A DNA stretch of 64,000 bases, from the NCBI GenBank assembly GCA_963556145.1, contig OY744469.1:6482767-6546766 (forward strand), read 5' to 3'. This DNA comes from Hygrocybe punicea (taxonomy: Eukaryota > Basidiomycota > Agaricomycetes > Agaricales > Hygrophoraceae). Below the pieces are notes generated by a model. The model did not search any database and had not been told where the DNA came from. It was given only the letters and a program-made list of their open reading frames with translations. The translations under genes and the position numbers were made by a program. Below, one piece after another: positions 10,617 through 22,691 of the stretch; the first letter of the stretch is position 1; every line of letters starts with the position of its first letter.

Positions 10617-13513
10617 GCAGAATGCATCAAATGCCAGAAACATTCCACAAACACCACTGGACTTGTGTTGACAGCAATGGACGTGCCTTCATTCTTGACA
10701 AAATTACCAACAAAGCATTCTATCTTGCTGGCTTGTCGCCTGCTGCTGCCTCACCCCATTTCACTGGTCTAACCACCAAAGTCATTTCCCCTAATGTGTT
10801 GGATCCCCTCTCTCCTGGTGACCATTTTGAATACGAAGCCTTCCTCATTTCTGAATCCGAACCTAAAGCGTCTGTTAATTGGCTTGAATGCACTTGACAC
10901 AATGTCGACATCACTGCTATTTCCGTTAGTGCCCCTACTGGCCCTTGTCATCCAGTGTCTATCAGCAGTGGTCCTTACGTCTTAGACATGGGAGCTTTGA
11001 CGCATTTATCCCCTAACTGCAATGATTTCTTTGACCTTCGCCCAATTGATCCTCACTCTGTTAGAGGCATTGGCAGGTTTTCTATCCAGGCTGTAGGTAT
11101 AGGTACAGTCAAACTGATATTAGGCTGGGGTGTGCACATCCCTCTCCATGATGTCCTCTTCATCCCGAACTCGACTGTCTGCCTCATCTCGATATCGTCC
11201 CTATGCCATGCCCTGAAATTCATTTCTCACTTCGACGACAGACAATGCTGGCTTACCAAAAGAAATGGTTCAACAGTAGCTTTGGGTACTCTCTGCCAGA
11301 CCTGCTCTCTCTATTTCCTGCACAGTGCTGCACCCTCAGTTGATCATGCATTCTTCTCTCATCACCTTCCTGATCTTGAAACCTGGCACCATCGTCTAGG
11401 ACACACCAACTACCAAACCATCTCTGACATGGCTCGAAAAGGGCTGGTGGAAGGTATGCACATTGATCTTTCCTCATGACCTCCCAAGTGCGTGGACTGT
11501 ATACTTGGTAAACAGACACGAAACCCTGTGCCTAAGACTCGCAAAGGCATTCGATCGATTTGCAAATTGGGTGTGGTGTATGTTGACCTTACAGGTCCCA
11601 AAGCTGTCAGATCTGCCAGTGGGAACTTCTACAGTATGAACTTGATGATTGTACTTCATTTATATGGACAATCCCACTTCCTTCCAAAGACATGGCTGCT
11701 CCTGCCTTTTGTGATTGGGAAACTGCTCATGAATTGGAAACTGGACTGAAGGTTGGCATTTTTTGCACTGATAACGGTGAACTAAAGACCAATCAAATGG
11801 TGGATTGGTTTCAGACTCGTGGTACTCAACACCAGACAACTGCCCCCCATACTTCAGCTCATATTGGATGTGTCAAACATGTCCATCGGACTCTACGAAA
11901 TAAAGCTCATGCCATGCACATACACTGCAATTTCCCTCCAAATTGATGGGATGAACTCATCAACACTGCTTGTTTTCTTATGGTCCAAACCCCATCCCAT
12001 TCTTTGCCCAATACCACCCCCTTCGAGGCTTACACTGGTTCTAAACCTGAATGCATCCTGATTGGGTATGAACCTAATTCGAAAGCATACTGCTGTTATC
12101 ATTGAGAATCCCATAAGGTTTTTTTGTCCTACCACATCTCCTTTATTGAATCACATGAGGGTGTTTCCCCCCTTCCCCCCACTCATGCACCTCCCCCTGT
12201 TCCTTTACCACCTGATCTCCCTGTGGTTGATGACCTGCCTGTTCCTGTGTCAATGATGATGCTCCTGCTCCCAATCTACCCCCTCCTTTGCCTGCCATCA
12301 CTCCAGCTCGCCTTTGCCACCAATGCACCAATGCCATCGACCTTGTTGACCCTGCTTCCCTCCGTTCTTCTGATCGTACTCACACACCTTCTGCCTGCCA
12401 TGCTGTGCGACGTGCCACTATGGAATCTAGGGAGAGTGCTGCCCATGTCGAACAACAATGTGCTGATGCCAAACATCTTTGCCAGGAAGCTCAACACAAG
12501 ATCTTTTCTCAACTCCCCGACCTTTGCCAAGACGATATTGACCACCTCAAAGTGTTGTTCTCCTCCATGGACAACCCCTCCATCAATATTGCCTACCCTG
12601 ACAAACCCACCTCCATCAAGGAAGCTATGGCATCTGGTGATGCTGCTGAATGGTCTGCTGCCCTTAAGGAGGAGTTTGGGTCAATTAAGTTCATGGGCGT
12701 TTACACACTCGTTCCCCACTCTTCTGTCCCTGCTGGACAGAGGGTCATGAAGAGAGACCGGTCTTCTTACAGAAACATAATGAACTTGGCGCTATTGTTC
12801 ACTATAAGGCTTATTGGGTATGCCATGGATTTGAAGCAGTTTATGGCCTAGACTACACAAATTCAACCTCACCTATGGCACGAATGGAATCTTTTCACAT
12901 TCTACTCCACCTCGGTGCTGCCCTCGATTATGACATGCAACAGATTGATGTCAAGACCGCCTTCTTGAATGGGCTTTTGCCGCCTGGCAAAACTTGCTAT
13001 ATGGAACAGCCACCAGGTTTCAAGGAAGTTGGCTTCAAAGACTATGTTTGGGAGCTCCAGAAAGGTTTGTACGGTTTGAAGCAGGGTGGACATGTTTGGA
13101 ACAAGATGATGAACGATGCCATGCTTTCGTGGGGCTTCACTCGCCTCGCATGTGAACACTGCATCCACTTCCGCCACACTCCATTAGGTATTATCTTTAC
13201 AGCCATACATGTCGATGACTTCCTTTCTGTTGCTAGTGACAAAGCTGAGAATGAACAGTTCAAGATGCAACTATGTGGACATTGGGTCATCTCTGATTTA
13301 GGCGAGGCCAAATTCTGTCTTGGTATTGCAATCGAATGTGACCACACGATGTGTTCTGTGCATTTGTCACAAACCGCACTTATTGGCCAAGTCATCAGTA
13401 AGTTTGGCCTGTCAGATGCTCACCCTGTTCCTATCCCCATGGATCCACGTCTGAAACTTTCCTGGGTTTCTGACCCCCCATGTACACCTGAGGATATCCA
13501 CCATCTCACGGTT
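10617..13513 (+). pseudogene. copia pol: protease, integrase and reverse transcriptase, broken
   Basis: Protease region near 10,985 reads LDMGA where LDSGA is expected. The pre-integrase domain (WHHRLGHTNYQTISDMARKG, then CVDCILGKQTR) is clear. The integrase core keeps YVDLTGP and CTDNGE, but the third acidic position reads Lys (GCVKHVHRTL). Reverse transcriptase runs from EWSAALKEEF (about 12,650) through VDVKTAFLNG-like QIDVKTAFLNG, GLYGLKQ and the active site HVDDFLS (about 13,207-13,227). Frames change at about 11,479, 11,750, 11,946 and 12,755. The coding sequence stops at the target site of the nested insertion and resumes at 22,002. Confidence 0.85.
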
Positions 13514-13521
13514 GTATTGTG
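13514..13521. repeat. Left 8-bp target duplication of the foldback element
   Basis: GTATTGTG, repeated exactly at 21,994-22,001 immediately outside the CACTTCAGG termini of the nested 8.47-kb element. Confidence 0.85.
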
Positions 13522-13599
13522 CACTTCAGGCTACCCCCAAACCTGAGCAACTAGTTACAACTCACCTCTAGTACTGAACCATCTACATGTTGGTAAAAG

Positions 13600-13770
13600 T
13601 ACTGGGCAGCCCTGGGACGAAACCATCGTCCCTGGGACGATACGTTGGGACGTCCCATTGTCCCTGGTCCGGTGTATGGGATGGCCCATGGGACGACATT
13701 TGGTGTTGTGGGATGTCCCATGTCCCATGGGACATCCCACACAGAGGGGGTGTCTGGGGGCATTTGGGAC
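13600..13770. repeat. Subterminal GGGACGTCCC palindrome cluster, left arm
   Basis: Short palindromes (GGGACGTCCC, GGGATGTCCCATGTCCC, CCCATGGGACATCCC) are densely packed near the left terminus and mirrored at about 21,745-21,915. Subterminal repeats are the usual transposase-binding zones of hAT- and CACTA-like elements. Confidence 0.7.
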
Positions 13771-14339
13771 GTCCCTTCCCTAGCTATTCAATAGAAAACT
13801 CAGAGTGATGACAGCATCTAATTATAAATTTCCAGGCCTTGTCATGGCCACTATGGGTATCATGGGTGCTATGGCATAGTATAAGATTGTACATACTTAT
13901 TCTTTTGAGAGTCACAGAGCTGATTGTCCTTCAAGGTCAGTGGCAGGGTGTGAAGATACAGCAGTTGTTTCCACATATAAAGACAGAAGGAGTGGGACAG
14001 GAAAAGTGCTGGAGATGTTGGGTAATGAGATGGGATTGAGGGGGAGGATTGAGGGTGTGCTTCTAGTAAACCAATCCCTAGTGCATGTGGCAAGCTGAAG
14101 CTTGTAGGGGAGTAAGTGAGCAGAGCATGCATGATATACAAAGAAAAGTAGGGCTACATATGCAGAGGAGGCTGAGCTGAAAATTAAACATGTGTATTAT
14201 GAAGAGCATTTGATCAGGATATCAGTGGTTATTACATTATTGGCTGTGCATACAATGGCTGACTGGGAAGCAGATGCAGAGGATAGATCTGAAATTAGAG
14301 TGTGTCTTGAGGACAGTGGACTTGGGTAAGGAGACATCT

Positions 14340-14745
14340 CACAGAGGCTTTATTGGGACATCCCACAGGCTTGTCTGGGATGTCCCTGTCAGCTTGCAGC
14401 TGAGGCTTTCGGACATCCCTGTCATCTTGTGGGACATCCCACCAAGGCTTTGGGACATCCCACAGCCTTGTCTGGGACATCCCTGCCAGTTTAGGGGACA
14501 TCCCACAGCCTTGTTTGGGACGTCCCTGTCAGCTTGTGGGATGTCCCTGCCAGCTTGTGGGATGTCCCTGCCAGCTTGTGGGACGTCCTGCCGAGTCTTT
14601 GGGACATCCCACAGCCTTGTCTGGGACGTCCCTGTCAGCTTGTGGGACGTCCCTGCCAGCTTGTGGGACATCCCAATGAGGCTTTGGGACGTCCCACAGC
14701 CTTGTCTGGGACATCCCTGTCAGCTTTTGGGATGTCCCACAGGCT
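14340..14745. repeat. Internal array of TGGGACRTCCC palindromes
   Basis: Some 16 units of a 10-bp palindrome, GGGACGTCCC or its CpG-transition forms GGGACATCCC and GGGATGTCCC, are spaced by about 20-42 bp with TGTCAGCTTGTG/AGCCTTGTCTG linkers. The array is mirrored at 20,860-21,180, where about 84 bp is missing, and an older copy lies at 59,945-60,165. Confidence 0.85.
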
Positions 14746-15164
14746 GGTTGGACTGACTGCTTGCTCAGCATCTGCTAAGTAATCATACCAATAAACCATT
14801 ATATCATATGTTATAACATAATTTTCAATAATTTACATTTAGCAACTTACTTAAAATAGACATTGCAAATCAAATAATGATTTTGCTTAATTATATACAT
14901 ATCTATATACATATCTACATTATCAGGAGATGAGGGAGGGAGGTGGTGGTGGTGATGGTGGAGAGAAGAGGAGAGGTGGAAATGACCAGGGGGAATGGAG
15001 GGGGTGGGCAAGGGGAGAAGGGCAGGAGGTGGATGGGAGGTGGGGCTGGCAGGGGGCAGGAGATAGGCAGGGGGAGAAGAGGCAGGAGGAGAGAGGAGAG
15101 GGAAACGGGAGGAAACAGGAGGGAAACGGGGGGGACCTACAAAGTTACATACCGGGGTTACCCA

Positions 15165-15657
15165 CATGTCCACCCCCCTCCGCGTCGCCCCCGTCGCCCC
15201 CGTCGTTGTCGTCGTTCCCGTGTGGCCCCGTTCCCATTCGTGTTGCTGTAGCCGTCCCGTTTGCCATCCCGTCCTCGCCATTTCTGTCCTCGCCATCCCC
15301 ATTGTCGTCGTCCTCGTTGTCGCAGTCTCCGCTGTCATCATCCTGTTCCCTTGTCCCGGCCGTCCTCGGTTCCGTTGCCTGTTGTCCCGGTCCCCATTCC
15401 CGTCCTCGCTGTCCTTGTCGTCGTCCTTGTCGTCCCCATCCTCGTCCTCATCCTCGTCCCCGTCCCCGTCCCCGTCCCCGTCGCCCTCGTCCCCGTCGTT
15501 TTTGTCACCGTCACTGTCCCTGTCCCCACCGTCCTCGCCGTCCTCGCCGTCCTCGCCGTCCTCGTCATCCTCGTCATCCCCGTTGCCGTCGTTGCCGTTG
15601 TCGTGGTCCCAGTCCCCGTCATTGTCGTTGTCATTGTCGTTGTCGTTGTCGTTGTCT
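15165..15657. repeat. GTC/GAC-rich tract, inner end of left arm
   Basis: Degenerate (GTCNTC)n sequence that is open in several frames on both strands, so the ORFs of up to 275 aa here are not evidence of a gene. It is mirrored at about 19,935-20,430. The left inverted repeat ends inside this tract, at TTGTCGTTGTC|TAGCC. Confidence 0.8.
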
Positions 15658-15990
15658 AGCCACAATGCAAAGATCCAACTCCATTTTGGCTACAACACAT
15701 TCCCTGCACCACCATCTACCAGGCACTTGTCTGGAACACAATGTACACTTTCCTTAGCACTCCTAGAATTAATTTTAGATTTTTCAGACGTGTAGTCGCA
15801 AAGTTAGGTGTTTAAGGGTCCAATTTTGGCAGAGGCATAAAATGCATTGTGAATATCTCCACATATAAAATGAAATAAAATACACAAACTCCTCTCGAGG
15901 TAGGTGTATCATACCTACATCTCTTCAGGGTCTTGCCCTGGCCATTGAGGTGTTGTAGTACATGTAATAATAATAAGAAAATCCAGCCAC
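15658..15990. repeat. Central unique block of the foldback element, shared with 61.1-61.5 kb
   Basis: CAATGCAAAGATCCAACTCC through GAAAATCCAGCCACCC matches 61,131-61,460 almost throughout. The 59.8-61.46 kb copy is therefore colinear with 14,235-15,990 and lacks the inverted arm. Confidence 0.8.
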
Positions 15991-16124
15991 CCTTCCCTAT
16001 ATGGCAACTCGACCCCGTTTGGGACATCGGCAATTTCCGGTTGAAAGTCTCGTGCGCGTGTTCAACAAGACTTGTCGTTTTCAACAACGACGCGACAACG
16101 GGTGCGGATGCCAGAGCACCTTAG

Positions 16125-16180
16125 GTAAGTATTCTATTCATCTTGTTCATTTATTCTACTAACTACTTAAACACTTTTAG
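16125..16180 (+). other. Consensus intron in the centre of the foldback element
   Basis: GTAAGT donor, TACTAAC branch word and TTTTAG acceptor, 56 bp. It is closely related to the intron at 602-654, with the same 3' flank GTTTTTTTGCCGCACCCTCG (first copy GTTTTTTTCCTGCACCCTCG). The downstream exon is GAC/GGAAC-rich and has no conserved frame. Confidence 0.6.
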
Positions 16181-16613
16181 GTTTTTTTGCCGCACCCTCG
16201 GGCCAAACGAACGCGAACGCGGCAACAGCAAGCAGACGTGCATGCGCGCGACAAGGAGACAATGGGGACAAACCGGGACGACGGGAATGACGACAACGGG
16301 GTAAACGAACAAACGCGGCCGCGGCAACAAGAACGGGGACGACGGGAATGGTAAACGAACAAACGCGACGACGGCGCGAAAGGGGAAGACGACGACAACG
16401 GGAATGGGAACCACGACAACGGGAAGACGACGACGAGCAGGGCCAACGAAGACGAGGACAGCAGGCACGGGCACGAGGACGGGAACGACGGACGACAGAA
16501 ACGAGGACGACCGGGACTGGGGAACAGGACGACAAGGACCACGGAGCCAAGGACGACGGCAACAGGGACGAGGAGGACGGAAACGGCGAGGACGGGACCG
16601 CAAACTGGACCGC

Positions 16614-16771
16614 TGTAGTAGTTGTGCCTGGTCAGTCACGTGATCAGGTTCCCACGGTTTGACCTAGTTAGTAGCCTTCCAGATGTAGTAGTCAGTCCAT
16701 CCTTCCTATCCAGTCGACCTTTCCCTCGAGTCCTGCGTGAGCCCCCGGAGTGGTACCTCGGTACCACTCCA
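16614..16771 (+). repeat. 5' LTR of the 16.6-kb small LTR element
   Basis: 158 bp. Starts TGTAGTAGTTGTGCC and ends CTCGGTACCACTCCA. Essentially identical to 19,674-19,831. A diverged solo copy lies at 58,012-58,171. Confidence 0.85.
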
Positions 16772-17060
16772 ACGTGGTGATGAGAGTGACCTTCGACCCA
16801 CGGATCTCTTCTTCTCTGCGTCTTCCTCTTTTTTCTCGCGAAACGACTTTTTTCGGCCTCACCACCCACCGCTGCGCAACTGCGGATTTTCCCTTCATTC
16901 ACGGCCGTACAACACTCCAGTTACCCCCCGGCATTCGTGTTCAGCCCAATAGGGCCCCGCGTCGCCCCCCGTTGACCCAAAAACCCGGCCGCGACCCCTT
17001 TGAACACCCAAGCGGCAGGCCACGTCACATTTTCAACCCCCCCGTTTTTCATCATTTCTT

Positions 17061-18178
17061 TTGTTTTCTTTCGTCATTTCTAGCCCCAGGCAGGCTCATC
17101 CGACCCTACGGACCCTCGTTCGACGTACCGGAGCTCCGCGCTCGCCTACGCCACCCCGAATCCACGGTCGTGGACCTTTTCAGTTGCGCCACGGATCCAC
17201 CACGTTTTCCCCGTTGGACCCCCGTTTCTTCGTGTACACCAGCCCAACCCACACTCACTCGACCTCCCGTGCCCGCGTTCCACTGGCCAGAACCACCCGC
17301 TGCGCTTCGTTGCCCCAAACGAAGCTGCCCCGCCCTTTTTGGTCAGACCACGGATCCGCCACGTCTTCCCCGTTGGACCCCCGCTCTTTTGCGTACCCCA
17401 GCCCCAGGGGCATTCATTTGAGCCCCGGACCCTCGTCTGACGCCCTAGAGGCCCCCCGTTCACCGTCGTCACCCCGAACGAGCCGTCCCTGGCGTTTCAT
17501 GCCCACCCAACGCCCAACACGCACCGTGCCACGTCAGCATTCCGCGACCCCGCTTCCCGTGGATCTCCACCCCAACCCACGCTCATCCAACCCCCGGCAC
17601 CCACGTTCCACATGCCAGAGCCCCCCGTTGCGCTCCGTTACCCCAAACGAGACCGCCCCGCCCTTGGTGACCCAACGACCTCGCCACGTCACCATTGCGC
17701 CGCCCCGTTCTGCCAGCACTACCGGCCCCGGGCCAACTCGCCAAACTCACGGCCCACCCGTTTGCAACCCCAGAACACCTGCGCCCATCACCACCCCACG
17801 TTCCCACCGCTTTTCGGGCCCCACAGCGTTTCACCACCCACAGACCGGCTTCGTGCACCATACCCGGCACCGGCTGCCCTCGTTCAGCTCCCCGCGGCCT
17901 CGTTCTCGACCGTGGCGACTGCCCTGGACCCGTAGGAACCCAAACGAGTCACCCCAGCCCCCCACACGCCCTCGTTTGGTCGCGTACCACCCCGCTATTG
18001 ACCCCAACAGCGACGTGCACCCCCCATGGACCCAAACGAATCGCCGCCGCGACCACCTACTCCGGCAACCCCACCCCACTCGCGTACGTTCGTTAGGACC
18101 CCCAGCCTCGCTCCCTGGCCCTCGCGACCCCTCGCGACCGTTTCCCAGAGCCCACGCGAAGAGATCCCTCGACGCCGG
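17061..18178 (+). CDS. Proline/arginine-rich ORF of the small LTR element, uncertain
   Basis: The frame stays open for about 370 codons up to the solo LTR that interrupts it, but the region is strongly C-rich and other frames are also long, so openness alone is weak evidence. It contains imperfect internal duplication of about 180 bp (two copies of GTTGGACCCCCG followed by TTGCGTACCCCAG-like sequence). Its position right after the primer-binding site suggests a gag-like role, as in other non-autonomous LTR elements. No domain is recognised. Confidence 0.3.
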
Positions 18179-19090
18179 TGTAGATGCGGGTTCTTGGTGG
18201 CTTCGGAACTATATAAAGAAATAATATAAAGATCCTAACCTGTGGGTGTCAGCGTAGAAGTGACTGGATAAATCAGTGTCGGTGGAATAGAAGTAAAAAG
18301 AAGGGAATGTTAGTAAAAGTAAAGCCGCCGTGTAAAACTGGACTAATAACGACGAAGCCGGCGATGAACGGAGTGAAAACGGACAAATAATAAAGAACCC
18401 GACGATGCCGACGATGTCAGGTACGGCGGGTCGGGTCGGGTCGGGTCGGAAACGATGAACGAATATACGGAAACAACGATAAAGATGACGAAGTGAACTA
18501 TAAAAAGCTAAGGATCTACGTGGACGAGCATTTGAAGGGATTAAAAGGTGATTCTGACTAAAGGGGAAACGGGGACTAATGGTATCTTATTTTGTACGGT
18601 CGTCGGGGACCGTTTTTATAGTACAGGAAACAGTAATCTACTTTCGGACATGTCTACTTCGGCCGATGGTAAGCTACAAAGAAAGGTTGGAATGGGGATG
18701 TGGAAAGGGGGGTTGCAAAGCAACGAAGACAGGAAATGGAGGGGAAAACGAATATGCAAGGAAAAGATCTAGAAAGTCCTACATATCTCCGAAAGGACGA
18801 GGGGATGCATAAATAAAGTAAATCCGAAGTCGGGGATTGAGTCCAAAGAGATCCATCTCCTGGAATTGGAACTCCGAGGCGTTTGAGGCTGCCGGATTTG
18901 GTCTGAGAGCGGCTGTGACGAAGCGGCATACGTCGGGTTATGTCGGTCACGTCGGGTCACGTCACGTCACGTCACGTCGGGTTGCGTCGGGTTACGTCGG
19001 GTTCGAATGCAAGTCGAATGGCGGCATCGGGTTGGTCCGGATTCGTGATATATTGATGATACGGACTCAGAGGGACGTCGACCCTCTACA
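18179..19090 (+). mobile_element. Solo LTR, family B, copy 1 (912 bp)
   Basis: Begins TGTAG and ends CTACA (5-bp inverted ends), flanked by CCGG on both sides. It contains GATCCTAACCTGTGGGTGTC, a TATAAAAAG box near 18,500, and a CGGGTCGGGTCGGGTCGG run. Related copies are at 43,725-44,551 and 57,292-58,238. This copy is the richest in CpG and so probably the youngest. Confidence 0.8.
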
Positions 19091-19317
19091 CCGGCGCCAG
19101 CTCTAGCGCCCAAGTACATAGCTTTCCCCTCTATTTCTTTCTCTGTTTCCTGTCCCCGGTTCCCTTCCTCTCTATTTCCTTTCCCTCAGTTTCCTTTCCC
19201 TCGTTTCCTCTGTCTCCGTCTCTGTTTCCCCCACAATTCAGTTCCATTATTTTTTCTATGCCCTCGATCTGTCACCTGGATACCAGACGCTACCCAACCG
19301 AGTTACCCAACGAGTCA

Positions 19318-19470
19318 CCAGAACCAAACAAGCACCGACCGAGAACTGCGAACCCAGAACCTGCAATACAAGAACCTGCGATACGAGAACCAAGAACCCA
19401 CGATACGAGAACTGAGAACTTGCGATACGAGAACCTAGAACCTGCGATACGAGAACCGAGAACCTGCGTT
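19318..19470 (+). repeat. Short tandem GAGAACCTGCGATAC repeats
   Basis: About seven imperfect units of 20-23 bp (GAGAACCTGCGATACGAGAAC) in the 3' part of the small LTR element. No coding function is supported. Confidence 0.7.
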
Positions 19471-19673
19471 ATGATTATGGATCAGTTTGGTCATCTACCA
19501 CCACCGTTTACGATGGACGATATGGTCCCGCCTCACGTGTAAGGCCCGGGGCATCGTGAGGGACTGGGAGTCGTGACTGGAGAGTTTTTTTCTTGGTCAG
19601 TTTTGTTTTGCTTTTTGTTTTCTTTTAGTAGCGGTATGGTGACGAGGACGTCACCATGAGGAGGAGGGGCACT

Positions 19674-19831
19674 TGTAGTAGTTGTGCCTGGTCAGTCACG
19701 TGATCAGGTTCCCACGGTTTGACCTAGTTAGTAGCCTTCCAGATGTAGTAGTCAGTCCATCCTTCCTATCCAGTCGACCTTTCCCTCGAGTCCTGCGTGA
19801 GCCCCCGGAGTGGTACCTTGGTACCACTCCA
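19674..19831 (+). repeat. 3' LTR of the 16.6-kb small LTR element
   Basis: 158 bp, preceded by a GAGGAGGAGGGGCACT polypurine region and followed by the target duplication (A)CCGC. Confidence 0.85.
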
Positions 19832-19925
19832 CCGCCAGGACAACAGAAACGGATCAGGGCCACGCGGTAACGACAACGTCGTCATTGTCGGGGACGGGGA
19901 CGACAACGACAATGACAATGACAAT

Positions 19926-19966
<41 letters not shown>

Positions 19967-21993
19967 TGACAACGACAATGACGGGGACTGGGACCACGAC
20001 AACGGCAACGACGGCAACGGGGACGACGAGGATGACGAGGACGGCGAGGACGGCGAGGACGGCGAGGACGGTGGGGACAGGGACAGTGACGGTGACAAAA
20101 ACGACGGGGACGAGGGCGACGGGGACGGGGACGGGGACGGGGACGAGGATGAGGACGAGGATGGGGACGACAAGGACGACGACAAGGACAGCGAGGACGG
20201 GAATGGGGACCGGGACAACAGGCAACGGAACCGAGGACGGCCGGGACAAGGGAACAGGATGATGACAGCGGAGACTGCGACAACGAGGACGACGACAATG
20301 GGGATGGCGAGGACAGAAATGGCGAGGACGGGATGGCAAACGGGACGGCTACAGCAACACGAATGGGAACGGGGCCACACGGGAACGACGACAACGACGG
20401 GGGCGACGGGGGCGACGCGGAGGGGGGTGGACATGTGGGTAACCCCGGTATGTAACTTTGTAGGTCCCCCCCGTTTCCCTCCTGTTTCCTCCCGTTTCCC
20501 TCTCCTCTCTCCTCCTGCCTCTTCTCCCCCTGCCTATCTCCTGCCCCCTGCCAGCCCCACCTCCCATCCACCTCCTGCCCTTCTCCCCTTGCCCACCCCC
20601 TCCATTCCCCCTGGTCATTTCCACCTCTCCTCTTCTCTCCACCATCACCACCACCACCTCCCTCCCTCATCTCCTGATAATGTAGATATGTATATAGATA
20701 TGTATATAATTAAGCAAAATCATTATTTGATTTGCAATGTCTATTTTAAGTAAGTTGCTAAATGTAAATTATTGAAAATTATGTTATAACATATGATATA
20801 ATGGTTTATTGGTATGATTACTTAGCAGATGCTGAGCAAGCAGTCAGTCCAACCAGCCTGTGGGACATCCCAAAAGCTGACAGGGATGTCCCAGACAAGG
20901 CTGTGGGATGTCCCAAAGACTCGGCGGGACGTCCCACAAGCTGGCAGGGACATCCCACAAGCTGGCAGGGACATCCCACAAGCTGACAGGGACGTCCCAA
21001 ACAAGGCTGTGGGATGTCCCCTAAACTGGCAGGGATGTCCCAGACAAGGCTGTGGGATGTCCCAAAGCCTTGGTGGGATGTCCCACAAGATGACAGGGAT
21101 GTCCGAAAGCCTCAGCTGCAAGCTGACAGGGACATCCCAGACAAGCCTGTGGGATGTCCCAATAAAGCCTCTGTGAGATGTCTCCTTACCCAAGTCCACT
21201 GTCCTCAAGACACACTCTAATTTCAGATCTATCCTCTGCATCTGCTTCCCAGTCAGCCATTGTATGCACAGCCAATAATGTAATAACCACTGATATCCTG
21301 ATCAAATGCTCTTCATAATACACATGTTTAATTTTCAGCTCAGCCTCCTCTGCATATGTAGCCCTACTTTTCTTTGTATATCATGCATGCTCTGCTCACT
21401 TACTCCCCTACAAGCTTCAGCTTGCCACATGCACTAGGGATTGGTTTACTAGAAGCACACCCTCAATCCTCCCCCTCAATCCCATCTCATTACCCAACAT
21501 CTCCAGCACTTTTCCTGTCCCACTCCTTCTGTCTTTATATGTGGAAACAACTGCTGTATCTTCACACCCTGCCACTGACCTTGAAGGACAATCAGCTCTG
21601 TGACTCTCAAAAGAATAAGTATGTACAATCTTATACTATGCCATAGCACCCATGATACCCATAGTGGCCATGACAAGGCCTGGAAATTTATAATTAGATG
21701 CTGTCATCACTCTGAGTTTTCTATTGAATAGCTAGGGAAGGGACGTCCCAAATGCCCCCAGACACCCCCTCTGTGTGGGATGTCCCATGGGACATGGGAC
21801 ATCCCACAACACCAAATGTCGTCCCATGGGCCATCCCATACACCGGACCAGGGACAATGGGACGTCCCAACGTATCGTCCCAGGGACGATGGTTTCGTCC
21901 CAGGGCTGCCCAGTACTTTTACCAACATGTAGATGGTTCAGTACTAGAGGTGAGTTGTAACTAGTTGTTCAGGTTTGGGGGTAGCCTGAAGTG

Positions 21994-22653
21994 GTATTGT
22001 GTGCTTGTCAGATCTTTGATGTATATCGCAATGGGGACCCGTCTGGACATCACGTTTGCCATCCAACAGCTTAGCCAGATTGCTACAGCCTCACCCATTG
22101 CCAGTGGGACGCCACTAAATGCGTCACATGATACCTGAAGGGCACTAGGCTTTTCAAGCTCCACCTTGGTGGAGAGCACATTGCTGACCTCTCTGGGTAT
22201 ACTGACTCGAACTTCGCTAACTGTGTTGATACCAGGAAGTCTACCTCCGGCTACTCTTTCTCCCTTGGCTCTGGTCTCATCTCCTGGTCTGCTCATAAAC
22301 AACAAACTGTCTCTACTTCTTCTTGTGAATCTGAATACGTTGCTGCCGCCGAAGCTTCCAAAGAAACGGTCTGGCTCCATGCCCTTTTACTTGGCCTCGA
22401 ACTTGGTCAAACTAGACCCACCTTACTCCGCTGTGACAACAATGGTGCCATCGTACTCACTGGCGACCCTTCTTTCCATAATCGCATCAAACATATCGAC
22501 GTCAAACACCATTACATCTGTGAATGCGTTGCTAACAATGAAATCGAGGTCAAATATGTCAACACTAAAACTAATCTCGCCGATGTCTTTACCAAACCTT
22601 TACCTGCCAAAGATTTTTGTTTTATGTGGCACACTATGGGTATTCGTGCTTAG
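21994..22653 (+). pseudogene. copia RT end and RNase H, 3' part of the split pol
   Basis: Resumes with CVLVRSLMYIAMGTRLDITF, the connection region of copia RT, then a TGA. From about 22,160 the frame is open: GYTDSNFANCVDTRKSTSGY, STSSCESEYVAAAEA, the metal-binding-type D in RCDNNGAI and IKHIDVKHHYICE, all hallmarks of copia RNase H. The ORF ends at TAG 22,651-22,653, 38 bp before the 3' LTR. It would degrade RNA in RNA-DNA hybrids during reverse transcription. Confidence 0.85.
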
Positions 22654-22691
22654 GATTCCATTCAAGGAGGAGTAATCTCCACGGTGAGGAG

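Larger units (their letters stand above)
16614..19831 (+). mobile_element. Small LTR retroelement (TRIM/LARD-like) with hairpin-ended LTRs
   Basis: Two 158-bp LTRs (16,614-16,771 and 19,674-19,831), TG...CA, differ at about one position (TACCTCGG/TACCTTGG), so the insertion is recent. ACCGC flanks both ends as a 4-5 bp target duplication. A primer-binding site TGGTGATGAGAGTGACC starts at 16,775, and a polypurine stretch GAGGAGGAGGGG precedes the 3' LTR. Each LTR ends in the palindrome GGAGTGGTACC..GGTACCACTCC. The interior carries only a C-rich, proline-rich ORF and a later solo LTR (18,179-19,090). No protease, integrase or RT is present, so it would depend on another element. Confidence 0.85.
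13522..21993. mobile_element. 8.47-kb foldback element with about 2-kb inverted arms, inside copia
   Basis: Termini are CACTTCAGGCTACCCCCAAA and its reverse complement, flanked by exact 8-bp duplications GTATTGTG. The left arm (13,522-15,657) and right arm (about 19,935-21,993) are near-identical inverted copies; the main difference is about 84 bp of tandem GGGACRTCCC units missing on the right. The centre (15,658-16,613 plus 19,832-19,934) holds an intron-bearing GAC-rich module. A 3.2-kb LTR element (16,614-19,831) inserted later, so the pre-insertion length was about 5.25 kb. No transposase was found. The 8-bp duplication fits the hAT or KDZ superfamilies. Mirrored ORFs in the arms are composition or antisense artefacts. 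Confidence 0.8.

Noticed and set aside
9941..10643. Minus-strand ORFs across the copia gag
   Set aside because: Antisense shadows of the recognisable gag frame.
14340..14745. CRISPR-like or satellite array from regularly spaced GGGACRTCCC
   Set aside because: The units are 10-bp palindromes with repetitive linkers rather than unique spacers, in a eukaryotic transposon arm. Subterminal or internal transposon repeats explain them.
14930..15795. Long overlapping ORFs on both strands (up to 275 aa) and their mirror at 19.8-20.75 kb
   Set aside because: The GTC/GAC tract is open in several frames on both strands, and the copies are simply the two inverted arms. No frame is favoured, and the old copy at 60.95 kb does not keep one.
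16614..19831. The direct repeats as a SINE or simple segmental duplication
   Set aside because: A primer-binding site, polypurine run, flanking ACCGC duplications and an isolated solo copy with its own ACGT duplications fit LTRs better.
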